DNA from: Candidatus Desulfofervidus auxilii
GTDB taxonomy: Bacteria; Desulfobacterota; Desulfofervidia; Desulfofervidales; Desulfofervidaceae
Assembly: GCA_030262725.1 (NCBI GenBank)
Contig: JAJSZS010000001.1
Location: 62,001 to 126,000, forward strand
Length of the DNA: 64,000 nucleotides
Reading direction: 5' to 3'
Both the position numbers and the translations under genes were made by a program. The notes beneath the pieces are model-generated. The model had not been told where the DNA came from. It searched no databases and saw nothing but the letters and a program-made list of their open reading frames with translations. Positions 8,262-22,956 of this stretch are shown here, one piece after another. How positions within the stretch are numbered: the stretch's first letter is position 1; every line of letters begins with the position of its first letter.

Positions 8262-10050
8262 ATAAATATGCCTCTATTAAATCTCTAGCTAAAGGTGCTG
8301 CAGTTATACCACCTTTTCCACCATGTTCAATTAAAACTACTATTACAATTTTGGGATTTTTAGCAGGTGCAAAACCAGCAAACCAAGCATGGTCTTCAAT
8401 AGAAAGTTTATTTTTGGTATTAATAGAAACTAATTGTGCAGTTCCTGTTTTACCAGCAATAGTTACTAAATGAGAACGGGCATGGTAACCTGTACCAGAA
8501 GGATGATTCATAACACCAATCATAGCATCTCTAATAATTTTTAAATTTTTTGCTGAAATAGGTAACTTACATTTTATTTCAGGTTTTATTTCTTTTATAA
8601 TTTCTCCCCTTACTGAAACTATCTTTTTAACTATTTTTGGTTTATAAATATATCCTCCATTGGCTATTGCTGCAAAAAATTGAGCAAGCTGGAGAGGTGT
8701 AGCTAAGAATGCTCCCTGTCCTATGGACATATTTAAGGTTTCTCCTTCTGGCCATCTTGTTTTTTTAGTCTTCCAATACCAAGTGGGATTAGGTACTAAT
8801 CCTTTAGCCTCTTTTATTTCAATACCTGTAAGTTTTCCAAATCCACATTTATAAGCATACTGTGCTAATCTTTCTGCTCCTAACCAAAGACCTAATTGAT
8901 AAAAAAATACATCACAAGATTGAATAATTGCCCGCTTTACATCCATCCAACCATGTCCTATTTTTTTCCAGCAATGGAATACACGATTGCCAAGTGGAAA
9001 TCTTCCAGAACAATAAATTTTAGTTCTTGGAGAAATTACTTTTTCTTCTAAAGCAGCAATAGCTGTTACTATTTTTAAGAGTGATCCTGGTGGATAAAGT
9101 CCAGCTGTAACTCGATTTTCTAAAGGATGGCCAGGATGTTTTTTAATTTTATTCCATGTTTTTTCATCCATACCTTGAACAAAAAGATTTGGGTCATAAC
9201 TAGGGCTACTAGCAGAAATTAAAATCTCTCCTGTAAATGGGTCAAGAGCCACAATGGCTCCTTTTTTTCTTTTTAGTAAAATTTCAGCTTTTTTTTGAAG
9301 ATTTGCATCCAAAGTAAGATATAGATTATTACCAGGTTCTGGTGAAATTTCTTTCAAAGTGCGAATAATACGTCCAAGTGCATCTACTTCTAAATAACGT
9401 TTCCCTTTTTTACCAGCTAAATTTTTTTCATAGCTTTTTTCTAAACCACTTTGACCAACAAAATCTGTAGGTTCGGCATCAGGCAATGTTTTTAATTGTT
9501 TTGGGGTAATAAGACTTACATAACCAAGAAGATGAGATGCGAGAATTCCATTTGGATAAAATCTTAAAGGAATAACAGTAATTTTTAAAGCTGGGAAAAA
9601 ATAAGAGCGTGTTTCAATAATAGCTACCTCTTTCCAAGAAAGTCCTTTTTTTAAATAAACAGGACTCAAGGGATATTTTAGTTCTTTTTTAATTAATTTT
9701 AGTACTTCTGAGCAATCTTTTTGAAGAATAGAGGAAAGGAAAGAGGCATATAATTTAAGCATTTTTTTATTTTTAGGTAACTTTTGAGGATAAAGTAAAA
9801 GACAAAAACTTGGGCGATTTGTCGCAAGAATAATGCCATTTCTATCATAAATGATGCCTCTTGCTGCTGGGATAGATTCTATTTCTAAGCGATTTTTTTC
9901 AGCTAAAAAGGCATATTCCCTTCCTCGAGCAAGTTGCAAATAAGCAAGTCTTATTCCAATAACAGCTAAAAGACAAAAAACTATTAGACGAAAATGAATA
10001 AGACGTTTTTGCCATTTTTTTAAAATTCTATTTTGATTAACTGGCATCAG
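8248..10050 (-). CDS. mrdA: Penicillin-binding protein 2 (MrdA)
   Basis: The peptidoglycan transpeptidase partner of RodA, 600 residues from the ATG at 10050. A longer frame reaches a TTG at 10089, inside mreD, and is less likely. It has one N-terminal membrane anchor (LIVFCLLAVIGIRLAYL) and a pedestal domain with AARGIIYDRNG. The transpeptidase domain has S-x-x-K in PGSLLKIV, S-x-N-like SCD and K-T-G in AGKTGTAQL. It overlaps mreD by 14 bases and rodA by 14. Confidence 0.96.
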   Translation of the reverse strand: MMPVNQNRILKKWQKRLIHFRLIVFCLLAVIGIRLAYLQLARGREYAFLAEKNRLEIESIPAARGIIYDRNGIILATNRPSFCLLLYPQKLPKNKKMLKLYASFLSSILQKDCSEVLKLIKKELKYPLSPVYLKKGLSWKEVAIIETRSYFFPALKITVIPLRFYPNGILASHLLGYVSLITPKQLKTLPDAEPTDFVGQSGLEKSYEKNLAGKKGKRYLEVDALGRIIRTLKEISPEPGNNLYLTLDANLQKKAEILLKRKKGAIVALDPFTGEILISASSPSYDPNLFVQGMDEKTWNKIKKHPGHPLENRVTAGLYPPGSLLKIVTAIAALEEKVISPRTKIYCSGRFPLGNRVFHCWKKIGHGWMDVKRAIIQSCDVFFYQLGLWLGAERLAQYAYKCGFGKLTGIEIKEAKGLVPNPTWYWKTKKTRWPEGETLNMSIGQGAFLATPLQLAQFFAAIANGGYIYKPKIVKKIVSVRGEIIKEIKPEIKCKLPISAKNLKIIRDAMIGVMNHPSGTGYHARSHLVTIAGKTGTAQLVSINTKNKLSIEDHAWFAGFAPAKNPKIVIVVLIEHGGKGGITAAPLARDLIEAYLYGKN

Positions 10051-10505
10051 AAAATAATATATCGTAAACTTTAAAAACAATTGGAGCAAGAAGAGTAGTA
10101 GTAAAAATAAATATGATAATTTCTTTAAATGTTTCTTGCAAATTTAATTCAAAGATTAAAGACCATATATATTGCCAACCTTTTAAAAATAACATGCCTA
10201 TAAAAACAAAAATAGTCTGAGTAGAAATTTTAAGCCAAATGATTTTTTCTTTTATTTTAAAACCCCACCATCTAAGACATAAAAATCCACTAAGATAAAT
10301 ACCTAAGAGATTTCCCTTATAAACATCAAGTATTGCTCCCCAAAACGCTATAGGTAAAAAAGTGGGTGAGGAAAAAGCTATATAAAAAATATTGAGCAAA
10401 AATATAAGAAAACATAAATAAGTAAAAGAATTTTTAGCAGGAAATAAAGATAAAAAAAACCATATACTAGGTAATAACCAAAAAATTAAAAAATGTTTTT
10501 TAAAT

Positions 10506-10513
<8 letters not shown>
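10037..10513 (-). CDS. mreD: Rod shape-determining protein MreD
   Basis: A 158-residue membrane protein with about five hydrophobic helices, sitting between mreC and mrdA exactly where mreD is expected. Sequence conservation of this family is low, so the call rests on size, hydrophobicity (FLLNIFYIAFSS; GAILDVYKGNLLGIYLSGF) and order. The FWGAILDVYKGNLLGI segment resembles the conserved G-x-x-x-D-x-x-x-G-x-x-G-x-x motif of MreD. It overlaps mreC by eight bases. Confidence 0.88.
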
Positions 10514-12399
<1,886 letters not shown>

Positions 12400-12404
12400 T
12401 TATT

Positions 12405-13937
12405 TTAATCAACTACTAAACACCTTCCAGTCATTTCTTGTGGGATTGAACAACCGATTAAATGGAGGATGGTTGGAGCAACATCTCCTAAGATGCCTGA
12501 TTTTAATTTTATTTTTGGAACAGGATCCTTTACAATAATAAAAGGTACAGGATTTAATGTATGAGCAGTATGTGGCTGTCCAGTTTCATCATCTATCATT
12601 TCTTCAGCATTTCCATGATCTGCTGTAACAAAAGCAATACCATTTTGTCTTTTTATTTCATTAAGAATTTCTCCAAGACATTTATCTACTGTTTCACAAG
12701 CCTTAATAGCTGCTTCTAAAACTCCTGTATGTCCTACCATATCTCCATTAGCAAAATTTAATACAATGAATTGATATTTTTTTGTTTTTAAACGTTTAAT
12801 GAATTCAACCGTTACTTCAGGTGCACTCATCTCTGGCTTTAAATCATAAGTAGGTACTTCTTTTGGTGAAGGGATAAGACAACGTTCTTCTCCTGGGAAG
12901 GGTTTTTCCTTACCTCCATTGAAAAAATATGTAACATGAGCATATTTTTCTGTTTCAGCAATTCTTAATTGTTTCCATCCCTGCTGGCTAATAACTTCTC
13001 CCAAAATATTCTTCAAATTCTCAGGTGGAAAAGCAACAGGTAAATTAAATTTAATATCATATTCTGTCATACAGACAAAATAATTTAAAAATGGCCATTT
13101 TTGTCGCGGGAAATAAGAAAAATCTTTAGAAGTTAAAGCACGAGTGATTTCTCTTACTCGATCTGCTCTAAAATTAAAAACAATCACTACATCATTATCA
13201 TCAATAGTAGCTATTGGTTCCTTATTATCTGAAATAATTACTGTTGGTTTTATAAATTCATCTGTTTCTCCACGCTCATATGCATTTTTTACTGCTTCTA
13301 TAGCACTTTTTGCTAAAAATCCTTTTCCTAATACTATTGCTTCATAAGCCAATTTTATTCTTTCCCAACGATTATCTCTATCCATAGCATAATAACGCCC
13401 TGAAACAGTAGCAATTTTCCCTACTCCTATATTCTTAATATTTTCCTCTACATCTTCAATATATTTTAAAGCACTTTTCGGTGGAGTGTCTCTACCGTCT
13501 GTGAAAGCATGAATAAATACTTGATTTACCCCTTTTTCTTTTGCCAATTTGCATAGAGCATAAAGATGATCTAACGAACTATGTACTTGCCCATCAGAAA
13601 CAAGTCCTAAAAGATGAAGTTTTTTTCCTTTTGCCCTTGCCATAGCTTCTAACAAAATCTTATTTTTAAAAAAATTGCCATCTTTAATAGCTTTACTAAT
13701 ACGAGTAACATCCTGATAAACAATTCTTCCAGCCCCTAAATTAAGGTGACCTACTTCAGAATTGCCCATTACTCCTTCTGGTAGACCTACTGCTTCACCA
13801 TGTGCTTTAAGTGTTGTCCAAGGGTAAGTAGCCATTAAATAATCCATCACAGGTGTATTGGCAAGAGCTACAGCATTTCCTTTTTTTTTAGGATTTAACC
13901 CCCAACCATCTAAAATAATAAGAACAACAGGTCCCAT
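12405..13937 (-). CDS. gpmI: 2,3-bisphosphoglycerate-independent phosphoglycerate mutase
   Basis: Interconverts 3- and 2-phosphoglycerate using two Mn ions. At 510 residues it is full length. Metal site 1 is ILDGWG (Asp10) and the phosphoserine nucleophile is Ser60 in VMGNSEVGHLN. Later metal ligands lie in HAFTDGRDTPP, NFANGDMVGHTG and VTADHGNAEEM. The start codon overlaps the stop of rsfS. Confidence 0.97.
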   Translation of the reverse strand: MGPVVLIILDGWGLNPKKKGNAVALANTPVMDYLMATYPWTTLKAHGEAVGLPEGVMGNSEVGHLNLGAGRIVYQDVTRISKAIKDGNFFKNKILLEAMARAKGKKLHLLGLVSDGQVHSSLDHLYALCKLAKEKGVNQVFIHAFTDGRDTPPKSALKYIEDVEENIKNIGVGKIATVSGRYYAMDRDNRWERIKLAYEAIVLGKGFLAKSAIEAVKNAYERGETDEFIKPTVIISDNKEPIATIDDNDVVIVFNFRADRVREITRALTSKDFSYFPRQKWPFLNYFVCMTEYDIKFNLPVAFPPENLKNILGEVISQQGWKQLRIAETEKYAHVTYFFNGGKEKPFPGEERCLIPSPKEVPTYDLKPEMSAPEVTVEFIKRLKTKKYQFIVLNFANGDMVGHTGVLEAAIKACETVDKCLGEILNEIKRQNGIAFVTADHGNAEEMIDDETGQPHTAHTLNPVPFIIVKDPVPKIKLKSGILGDVAPTILHLIGCSIPQEMTGRCLVVD

Positions 13938-14293
13938 TATAAATCCTCTTTTAAATTATATCTTTCTTCCCAGTTTATTCTCGGAGCATCTACCCAAAGA
14001 CCTTCAAGGTCATAATATTTTCTTACAGGTTCAAAGAAAATATGAATAACTAATTCATCAAAGTCTAAAAGCACCCAATGACCTTGAGCAAAACCTTCTA
14101 TACCTAATGGTTTATGTCCTTTTTCCTCCATTTTTTTCAAAATTTCTTCAGCAATAGCTTGACTATGCCTATCTGAATTAGCACTCATAATCATAAAATA
14201 ATCAGCAATATTAGAAAGACCACGCAAATCAAGCAAAACAATTTCAGTAGCCTTTTTTGAAAGAGCTGCTTTTAAACTAATCACATTTTTCAT
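13937..14293 (-). CDS. rsfS: Ribosome silencing factor RsfS (Iojap)
   Basis: A 118-residue factor that binds ribosomal protein uL14 and blocks subunit joining in starved cells. The family segments LRGLSNIADYFMIMSA, HSQAIAEEI and HWVLLDFDELVIHIF are clear. The ATG at 14293 follows GAGGGAGAA and is preferred over the upstream start at 14320, which would lie deeper in nadD. The pair nadD-rsfS is a widespread arrangement. Confidence 0.95.
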   Translation of the reverse strand: MKNVISLKAALSKKATEIVLLDLRGLSNIADYFMIMSANSDRHSQAIAEEILKKMEEKGHKPLGIEGFAQGHWVLLDFDELVIHIFFEPVRKYYDLEGLWVDAPRINWEERYNLKEDL

Positions 14294-14927
14294 TTCTCCC
14301 TCGATAAAGTCCATAAGCATAAATATACTCCTCTACGCTGCTAGGAACAAGGTAACGAATAGATTTTTTCTCCCGAATTAAACGTCTGATGTGAGTTGCT
14401 GAAATATTTAAAGAAGATATTGGACAATAATATACAATCTTTCCTGTAGGAAGGTAAAAGCAATTTTTTTCTATTTTAATCTTAGAAAAAAAATAGTTTA
14501 AGGTTTCTATCATATATTTTTTAGGAGCTTTACGTGGGATAACAATAAAATGAGTAAGCTGAAAGAGCTTCTCTGGTGTTTTCCAAGTTTTAATACCTAA
14601 AAAGGCATCTAGACCAATAATAAAAAACATTTCAATATCTTTTTTTTCACTAATAAGGATTTCTAAAGTATCTACTGTATAAGACTTTCCTGCCCTTTTT
14701 CCTTCTATATCTGAAACAAAAAAATAAGGATTATTTGCAATAGCTTTCTTTACCATCTCATATCGGTGAGAAAAATCTACCAATTCTGTTAAAGGTCGAT
14801 GGGGTGGTATACTAGCAGGTATAAATAAAATTTTATCCAAATTTAATTTTTCTCTAACTTCTTCTGCTGCTCGCAGGTGTCCAACATGAATAGGATTAAA
14901 AGTACCCCCAAAAATTCCTAACTTCAC
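14277..14927 (-). CDS. nadD: Nicotinate-nucleotide adenylyltransferase NadD
   Basis: Adenylates nicotinic acid mononucleotide in NAD synthesis. The 216-residue protein has the nucleotidyltransferase signature GGTFNPIHVGHLRAAEE at the N-terminus and the ISATHIRRLIREKK motif near the C-terminus. Length is normal. It overlaps rsfS by 17 bases and starts one base after proA. Confidence 0.97.
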   Translation of the reverse strand: MKLGIFGGTFNPIHVGHLRAAEEVREKLNLDKILFIPASIPPHRPLTELVDFSHRYEMVKKAIANNPYFFVSDIEGKRAGKSYTVDTLEILISEKKDIEMFFIIGLDAFLGIKTWKTPEKLFQLTHFIVIPRKAPKKYMIETLNYFFSKIKIEKNCFYLPTGKIVYYCPISSLNISATHIRRLIREKKSIRYLVPSSVEEYIYAYGLYRGRNEKCD

Positions 14928-14928
14928 T

Positions 14929-16185
14929 TTAAGTTCTTATCTGTCCCTGTCCAAATACAATAAATTTAGTTGTTGTCAATTCTTCAAGCCCCATTGGCCC
15001 ATAGGCATGAAGTTTTGAAGTACTAATTCCAATTTCTGCTCCAAGCCCAAGTTGATTACCATCATTAAATCTAGTAGAAGCATTTACCAATACTACTGAT
15101 GCATCCACTCTTTCTAAAAATTCCCAAGCCCTAGCGTAATCTTCAGTAATAATAGCTTCAGTATGATTTGAACCATAACGGGAAATGTGCGCTATAGCTT
15201 CTTCCATGCTTGTTACTACTTTTACTGCTAAAATTAAATCTAAATATTCAGCTGGCCAATCTTCTTCTTTAGCAGGTTTTGCTGAAGGGAAAATAGTACA
15301 AGTTTTGGGACATCCTCGAATCTCTACTCCTGCTTCAGAAAAACGTTTTAACATTACTGGTAAAAACTTCTCTGCTATACTTTCATGTACAAGCATAGTT
15401 TCCATTGCATTACATACACCAGGTCTTTGTACTTTAGCATTAAAACAAATCTCTTCTGCTTTTTTCAAATCAGCTTTATCATCTACATATACATGACATA
15501 CTCCTTTATAATGTTTAAGCACAGGTATCTTAGCATGTTCTGTCACAAATCTAATAAGTCCTTCTCCTCCACGTGGAATAATTAAATCGATATAATTTTC
15601 CATTTCAAGTAATACTAAAATAGCTTCTCTATCAGTAATAGGAACAACTTGAATTGCCGCTTCTGGTAAACCTAATTTTTTTAAAGCATCACTCATAATT
15701 TTACCTAAACACAAATTTGAATTAATAGCTTCAGAACCACCTCTTAAAATAACAGTATTACCTGCTTTTAGACATAAAGCCGCTGCTTCAATTGTTGCAT
15801 CAGGCCGAGCTTCATATACCATAGCAATCACACCTAAAGGAATACGCATTTTCCCTACTTTTAATCCATTTGGACGTTGCCACATTTTAACAATATTACC
15901 TACTGGATCAGGGAGAGCAATAACCTCTTTTAAATTGTTAATCATACCTTCTATTCTTTTTTCATTAAGTGTAAGACGATCAATCATTGCTTTAGAAAGT
16001 CCTTTTTCTTTTGCAAAGCTTATGTCTTTGGCATTAGCTTCTAATAAATTAGACATATTGGTTTTTAATCCTTGAGCAATTTCTTCTAAAACAGCATTTT
16101 TTATATTTGTATTAGCTCTTGCTAATATTTCAGCTGCTTTTTTAGATGCTTTTGCCATCTGCAAAATTTTTTCCCTTATTTCCAT
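14929..16185 (-). CDS. proA: Glutamate-5-semialdehyde dehydrogenase ProA
   Basis: Reduces gamma-glutamyl phosphate in proline synthesis. The 418-residue protein has the aldehyde-dehydrogenase fold, with the catalytic cysteine in [13 protein letters not shown] and the ends [15 protein letters not shown] and [20 protein letters not shown]. The ATG at 16185 is preceded by TTGGAGGTAGAG, so the TTG at 16197 is rejected. No proB is adjacent. It heads the ten-gene minus-strand block. Confidence 0.97.
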   Translation of the reverse strand: MEIREKILQMAKASKKAAEILARANTNIKNAVLEEIAQGLKTNMSNLLEANAKDISFAKEKGLSKAMIDRLTLNEKRIEGMINNLKEVIALPDPVGNIVKMWQRPNGLKVGKMRIPLGVIAMVYEARPDATIEAAALCLKAGNTVILRGGSEAINSNLCLGKIMSDALKKLGLPEAAIQVVPITDREAILVLLEMENYIDLIIPRGGEGLIRFVTEHAKIPVLKHYKGVCHVYVDDKADLKKAEEICFNAKVQRPGVCNAMETMLVHESIAEKFLPVMLKRFSEAGVEIRGCPKTCTIFPSAKPAKEEDWPAEYLDLILAVKVVTSMEEAIAHISRYGSNHTEAIITEDYARAWEFLERVDASVVLVNASTRFNDGNQLGLGAEIGISTSKLHAYGPMGLEELTTTKFIVFGQGQIRT

Positions 16186-16280
16186 CTCTACCTCCAATTT
16201 TTAATACTGACAGGGAAATTAACACAAGGAAACAAAATAAGCAAGAGAGTTAAATAATTAAAATTTTTTAAAAAAAACCT

Positions 16281-16309
16281 TTGACAAATATTTTAAAATG
16301 TTGTAAAAG
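16281..16309 (+). promoter_or_regulatory. sigma70-type promoter of the ATP synthase operon
   Basis: TTGACA at 16281-16286, a 17-base spacer and TAAAAG at 16304-16309. Transcription would start about 28 bases before the GTG start of the first atp gene. The region 16198-16342 must also hold the divergent proA promoter, for which I see no strong match. Confidence 0.6.
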
Positions 16310-16342
16310 AACACAGATTAATTCTAAGGAAGGGGTAGAGCT

Positions 16343-16783
16343 GTGATTAGTGTAAGTGTTGATAAGTCATGTTTAATTCATTTGGTAAATTTTGTTATTC
16401 TTATTTTTATTTTAAATGCTCTTCTTTATAAACCAATTCGAGAAGCTATACGTCAGAGAAAACAAAGATTTGAAAAAGATCAAGAAGAAATATCTCGTTT
16501 AGAAGCGGAGAGTGAGAAGAAGTTAAAGGAGTTTGAAATAGCCCTTGAAGAGGCTAGAAAAAATGGTATGGCTCAAAGAGAAAGTATTGTGAAAGCAGCT
16601 CATCAGGAAGAAAAAAGTCTGTTAGATAAAATTAGGAAAGAAATGGAGGAATATTTAGAGAAAGTAAAAGCTGAGGTTAGTAAAGATATGCAAGAGGCAA
16701 GAGAAAGATTAAAAGGTGAAATAAAAGCCATTTCTGCAGATATAGCACAGAAGATTTTAGGGAGGCCAGTAAATTATGAATAG
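16343..16783 (+). CDS. ATP synthase Fo subunit b' (AtpF')
   Basis: A peripheral-stalk subunit of 146 residues: one N-terminal membrane helix (LVNFVILIFILNALLYKPI) followed by a long charged coiled coil rich in E/K/A. Two consecutive b-type genes followed by delta is the b'-b-delta order seen in many Desulfobacterota. It uses a GTG start behind AAGGAAGGGGTAGAG. It overlaps the next gene by eight bases. Confidence 0.9.
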   Translation: MISVSVDKSCLIHLVNFVILIFILNALLYKPIREAIRQRKQRFEKDQEEISRLEAESEKKLKEFEIALEEARKNGMAQRESIVKAAHQEEKSLLDKIRKEMEEYLEKVKAEVSKDMQEARERLKGEIKAISADIAQKILGRPVNYE

Positions 16784-17411
16784 TTTAAAAATAATTTCAA
16801 TTATTTTTATCAGTTTGATTTTTTTAACAGGAATGGCTTTTGTAGGGTATTGTGTAACAGAGCATGAAACTCATGCTGTCCATGAAACCCATGAAGCACA
16901 TGAAGAGCATCCACATGCTGAACATCATTATGGTAAAAGTCAATTAATAGATTTACTTAAAAGGGCTGTTAATTTTGCCATTTTTGTTGTAATTATTTAT
17001 TTAGCGGCAGCTAAACCTGTAAGTAAGTCGTTAAGAGCAAGAGAGGAAGAAATTAAGAAAACTTTGGATGAATTGGAAAGGGCAAAACAAGCAGCTCATC
17101 AGAAATATTTGGAATATGAAGCAAAATTGGCTCAATTAGATAAAGAGAAAGAAAAAATTATTCAAGAATTTATTTCTTTAGGAGAATCAGAAAAACAAAA
17201 AATTTTAGAAACTGCAGAAAAAATGGCGCAACAGATTAAAGAAGCAGCTAAACGAACAGCTGAACATGAGGCTAAAGCGGCAAAGGAACATTTGAGAGCA
17301 GAAGTGGCAGAGATGGCTACTAAAATGGCTGAAGAGATTATAAGAAAGAATTTTAAACCTGAAGATCAGAAAAAACTTATTGAAGAATATTTATCTAAAA
17401 TAGGAGGGTAA
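16776..17411 (+). CDS. atpF: ATP synthase Fo subunit b (AtpF) with His-rich N-terminal segment
   Basis: The second stator subunit, 211 residues. A hydrophobic segment at 5-25 looks like a signal or extra membrane helix. A His/Glu-rich stretch follows at about 29-52 with some ten histidines, then the usual membrane helix (AVNFAIFVVIIYLAAAKPV) and a long coiled coil. If the first helix is cleaved or inserted, the His-rich part lies in the periplasm. Signal-like N-termini are known in some deltaproteobacterial b subunits; the strong His content is notable. Confidence 0.92.
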   Translation: MNSLKIISIIFISLIFLTGMAFVGYCVTEHETHAVHETHEAHEEHPHAEHHYGKSQLIDLLKRAVNFAIFVVIIYLAAAKPVSKSLRAREEEIKKTLDELERAKQAAHQKYLEYEAKLAQLDKEKEKIIQEFISLGESEKQKILETAEKMAQQIKEAAKRTAEHEAKAAKEHLRAEVAEMATKMAEEIIRKNFKPEDQKKLIEEYLSKIGG

Positions 17412-17413
17412 CT

Positions 17414-19491
<2,078 letters not shown>

Positions 19492-19501
19492 GGAGGGATA
19501 A

Positions 19502-20389
19502 ATGCCAGCCTTAAGAGATATAAGAAGAAAGATACAGGCGGTTAAAAAGACAGAACAGATTACACGTGCAATGAATATGGTGGCAGCAGCAAAATTGCGG
19601 AAAGTGCAATTGCGGATGGAAGGTTTTAGGGTTTATGCCAGCAAATATCAAGAAGTGATCAGTAGATTAGCAGCTATTAGTGGGCTTGAAGAGGGTGCTT
19701 TTCCTCTTTTGCAAAAAAGAGAAGAAATAAAGTCTATCCATTTAGTAATATTAACAGCAGATAGAGGTTTATGTGGAGCTTTTAATGCGAATTTAATTGC
19801 AAGAGCAGAAAAATTTATTAAAGAAGTTAGAGAAAAAGGGCAAAATATTATTTTAACAGTTTTTGGACGTCGTGGGGTAAGCTTTTTTAACAGATACTAT
19901 CGTGATATTGTGAAAAAGACTTATGAAGATGTAGTTGGTAAAGTAGATTATACATTTGTTGTTAGAATGGCACGTGAATTATCAACTTCTTTTCTTTCAG
20001 GCGAAGTAGATGAAATATATTTACTTTATGCTAAATTTGTTAGTATGATAAAACAAGAGCCTACGATAGAAAGGCTTTTACCCATTGTTCCGGAGGGTGT
20101 TTCAGAAAAAGCTGTTGAAGTAGAATATATTTATGAACCTAAAGCAGTTGAAATATTGCAAGAAATTTTACCTAAAAACATTAACATACAATTATATAGC
20201 CGCATTTTAGAAAATGAGGTTTCAGAACATGCTTCTAGAATGAGGGCTATGGATAATGCAACAAACAATTGTAGAGAGATGGTACAACAATTAACATTAG
20301 TTTATAATAAGGCAAGGCAAGCAAGTATTACTAAAGAATTGATGGATATTGTTGGTGGTGCAGAAGCCCTCCGGGGCAGGGGTGGATAA
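19502..20389 (+). CDS. atpG: ATP synthase F1 subunit gamma
   Basis: The 295-residue central rotor shaft. Its N-terminal helix (ALRDIRRKIQAVKKTEQITR) and C-terminal helix (EHASRMRAMDNATNNCREMV) form the coiled coil inside the alpha3beta3 ring, and LTADRGLCGAFNANL is the conserved Rossmann-like segment. AAGGAGGGATAA precedes the ATG. Confidence 0.98.
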   Translation: MPALRDIRRKIQAVKKTEQITRAMNMVAAAKLRKVQLRMEGFRVYASKYQEVISRLAAISGLEEGAFPLLQKREEIKSIHLVILTADRGLCGAFNANLIARAEKFIKEVREKGQNIILTVFGRRGVSFFNRYYRDIVKKTYEDVVGKVDYTFVVRMARELSTSFLSGEVDEIYLLYAKFVSMIKQEPTIERLLPIVPEGVSEKAVEVEYIYEPKAVEILQEILPKNINIQLYSRILENEVSEHASRMRAMDNATNNCREMVQQLTLVYNKARQASITKELMDIVGGAEALRGRGG

Positions 20390-20413
20390 AGAAAAAAATA
20401 ATGGGAGGTTTAA

Positions 20414-21823
<1,410 letters not shown>

Positions 21824-21834
21824 AGGGGTATAAA

Positions 21835-22275
21835 ATGGCAGGAAAACTTCTTTTAGAAATAATTACTCCAGATAGATTAGTGTTAAGAGAAGAAGTTGAT
21901 ATGGTAGTGGCTACAGCTAAAGAAGGAGAATTTGGCGTTTTGCCAGGTCATGCACCTTTTTTGTGCTTGTTGGAGATAGGGCCTGGGCGGTATAAAAAAG
22001 ATGGTAAAACTGAATATATATCAATTGTTGGGGGTATTTGTGAAGTATTTGAAAATAAAGTGACAATTTTAACAGAAGCAGCAGAATTGGCTCGTGAAAT
22101 AGATGTTGAAAGGGCTATGCGAGCAAGAGAAAGGGCATTGAGAAGATTGCGTCAAAGAGAAAATATAGATATAGCTAGAGCAGAAGCTGCCTTAAGAAGA
22201 GCAATAATGCGGCTAAAGGTAGCTCATCAAGCTGGCTTAATTGAAAGTATTCCTCCAGCAAGCATTTCAGAATAA
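21835..22275 (+). CDS. atpC: ATP synthase F1 subunit epsilon
   Basis: A 146-residue rotor subunit: an N-terminal beta-sandwich (LLLEIITPDRLVLREEVDMV; GEFGVLPGHAPFL) and a C-terminal two-helix domain (RAMRARERALRRLRQRE) that can act as a brake on hydrolysis. It is the last gene of the operon. No a or c subunit genes follow, so the membrane rotor must be encoded elsewhere. Confidence 0.97.
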   Translation: MAGKLLLEIITPDRLVLREEVDMVVATAKEGEFGVLPGHAPFLCLLEIGPGRYKKDGKTEYISIVGGICEVFENKVTILTEAAELAREIDVERAMRARERALRRLRQRENIDIARAEAALRRAIMRLKVAHQAGLIESIPPASISE

Positions 22276-22295
22276 ATAAAAAATTTAAAAACATA

Positions 22296-22325
22296 AAAAG
22301 CCCCCTTTAAGGGGGCTTTTTTGTT
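22296..22325 (+). terminator. Rho-independent terminator of the atp operon
   Basis: AAAAGCCCCC, a short TTTAA loop, GGGGGC and then a run of six T. It is 20 bases past the atpC stop and is one of the strongest hairpins in the window. Confidence 0.92.
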
Positions 22326-22330
22326 TTATA

Positions 22331-22359
22331 TTGAAATAAATGTAAAATTTCCATAAAAT
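22331..22359 (+). promoter_or_regulatory. Promoter, predicted leaderless, for the 22366 gene
   Basis: TTGAAA at 22331-22336, a 17-base spacer and TAAAAT at 22354-22359. The ATG is six bases later at the expected transcription start, and there is no Shine-Dalgarno. Confidence 0.6.
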
Positions 22360-22365
22360 AAAAAT

Positions 22366-22956
22366 ATGCTTGTTAAAACTTCTTTAATGGAATATTTTAA
22401 AAATGCTGTTGAAAAAGCTATCTCTGAATTGCAGGTAAAAGTAAATGAATTGACCGCATTTTATATAGTTAATCTTCTTACTGTTTTTTTCCGTACTGAA
22501 AGAGTTTATATAGGTGCAGAAGATTTACGTTATAAAACCATTGCTCAAGTATTTTTAGAAAGTAAATTTTATGATATCACACGTCGTATAAAGGCTTTAA
22601 AGCATATAGCTGATTATAGTCTTTTTATGTCTGGATTTTTCTCTGAAAGCTTCAAACGAAAACTTGTAAGTATAGATTATTTTATTACTTTGGGGAGTAA
22701 AGCATACTTGGATCTGGCTAGTATTTTAGTAGATATGAGAGAGAAGACCTTAGTTGATGTTTATCGTGAATTGGGTGAGAAATTTCCTATACTTGTGGAT
22801 GTATTGGCGGAGGTTAGTGAAAAGGCTATTCAAAGAAGAAGTGATTTATTGCAAGTATATGAGAAATGGCTGCGTACTCATAGCCAAAGAGAGGAAAAAA
22901 AATTGAGGAAATGTGGAATTTATCCTTTAAATATTGATTTTACTAAATTACAATAA
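22366..22956 (+). CDS. Unknown alpha-helical protein
   Basis: The 196-residue product is predicted to be mostly helical with no membrane segment or signal peptide. I recognise no domain. It resembles paired hypothetical proteins conserved in Desulfobacterota (from memory, not searched). Its stop overlaps the start of the next gene by one base, so the two are co-translated. The immediate upstream DNA is a promoter, so it is probably the head of a two-gene operon. Confidence 0.75.
   Translation: MLVKTSLMEYFKNAVEKAISELQVKVNELTAFYIVNLLTVFFRTERVYIGAEDLRYKTIAQVFLESKFYDITRRIKALKHIADYSLFMSGFFSESFKRKLVSIDYFITLGSKAYLDLASILVDMREKTLVDVYRELGEKFPILVDVLAEVSEKAIQRRSDLLQVYEKWLRTHSQREEKKLRKCGIYPLNIDFTKLQ

Noticed and set aside
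8248-10089. Longer start for PBP2 at 10089
   Set aside because: It is a TTG within mreD without a Shine-Dalgarno. The ATG at 10050 gives a normal N-terminus.
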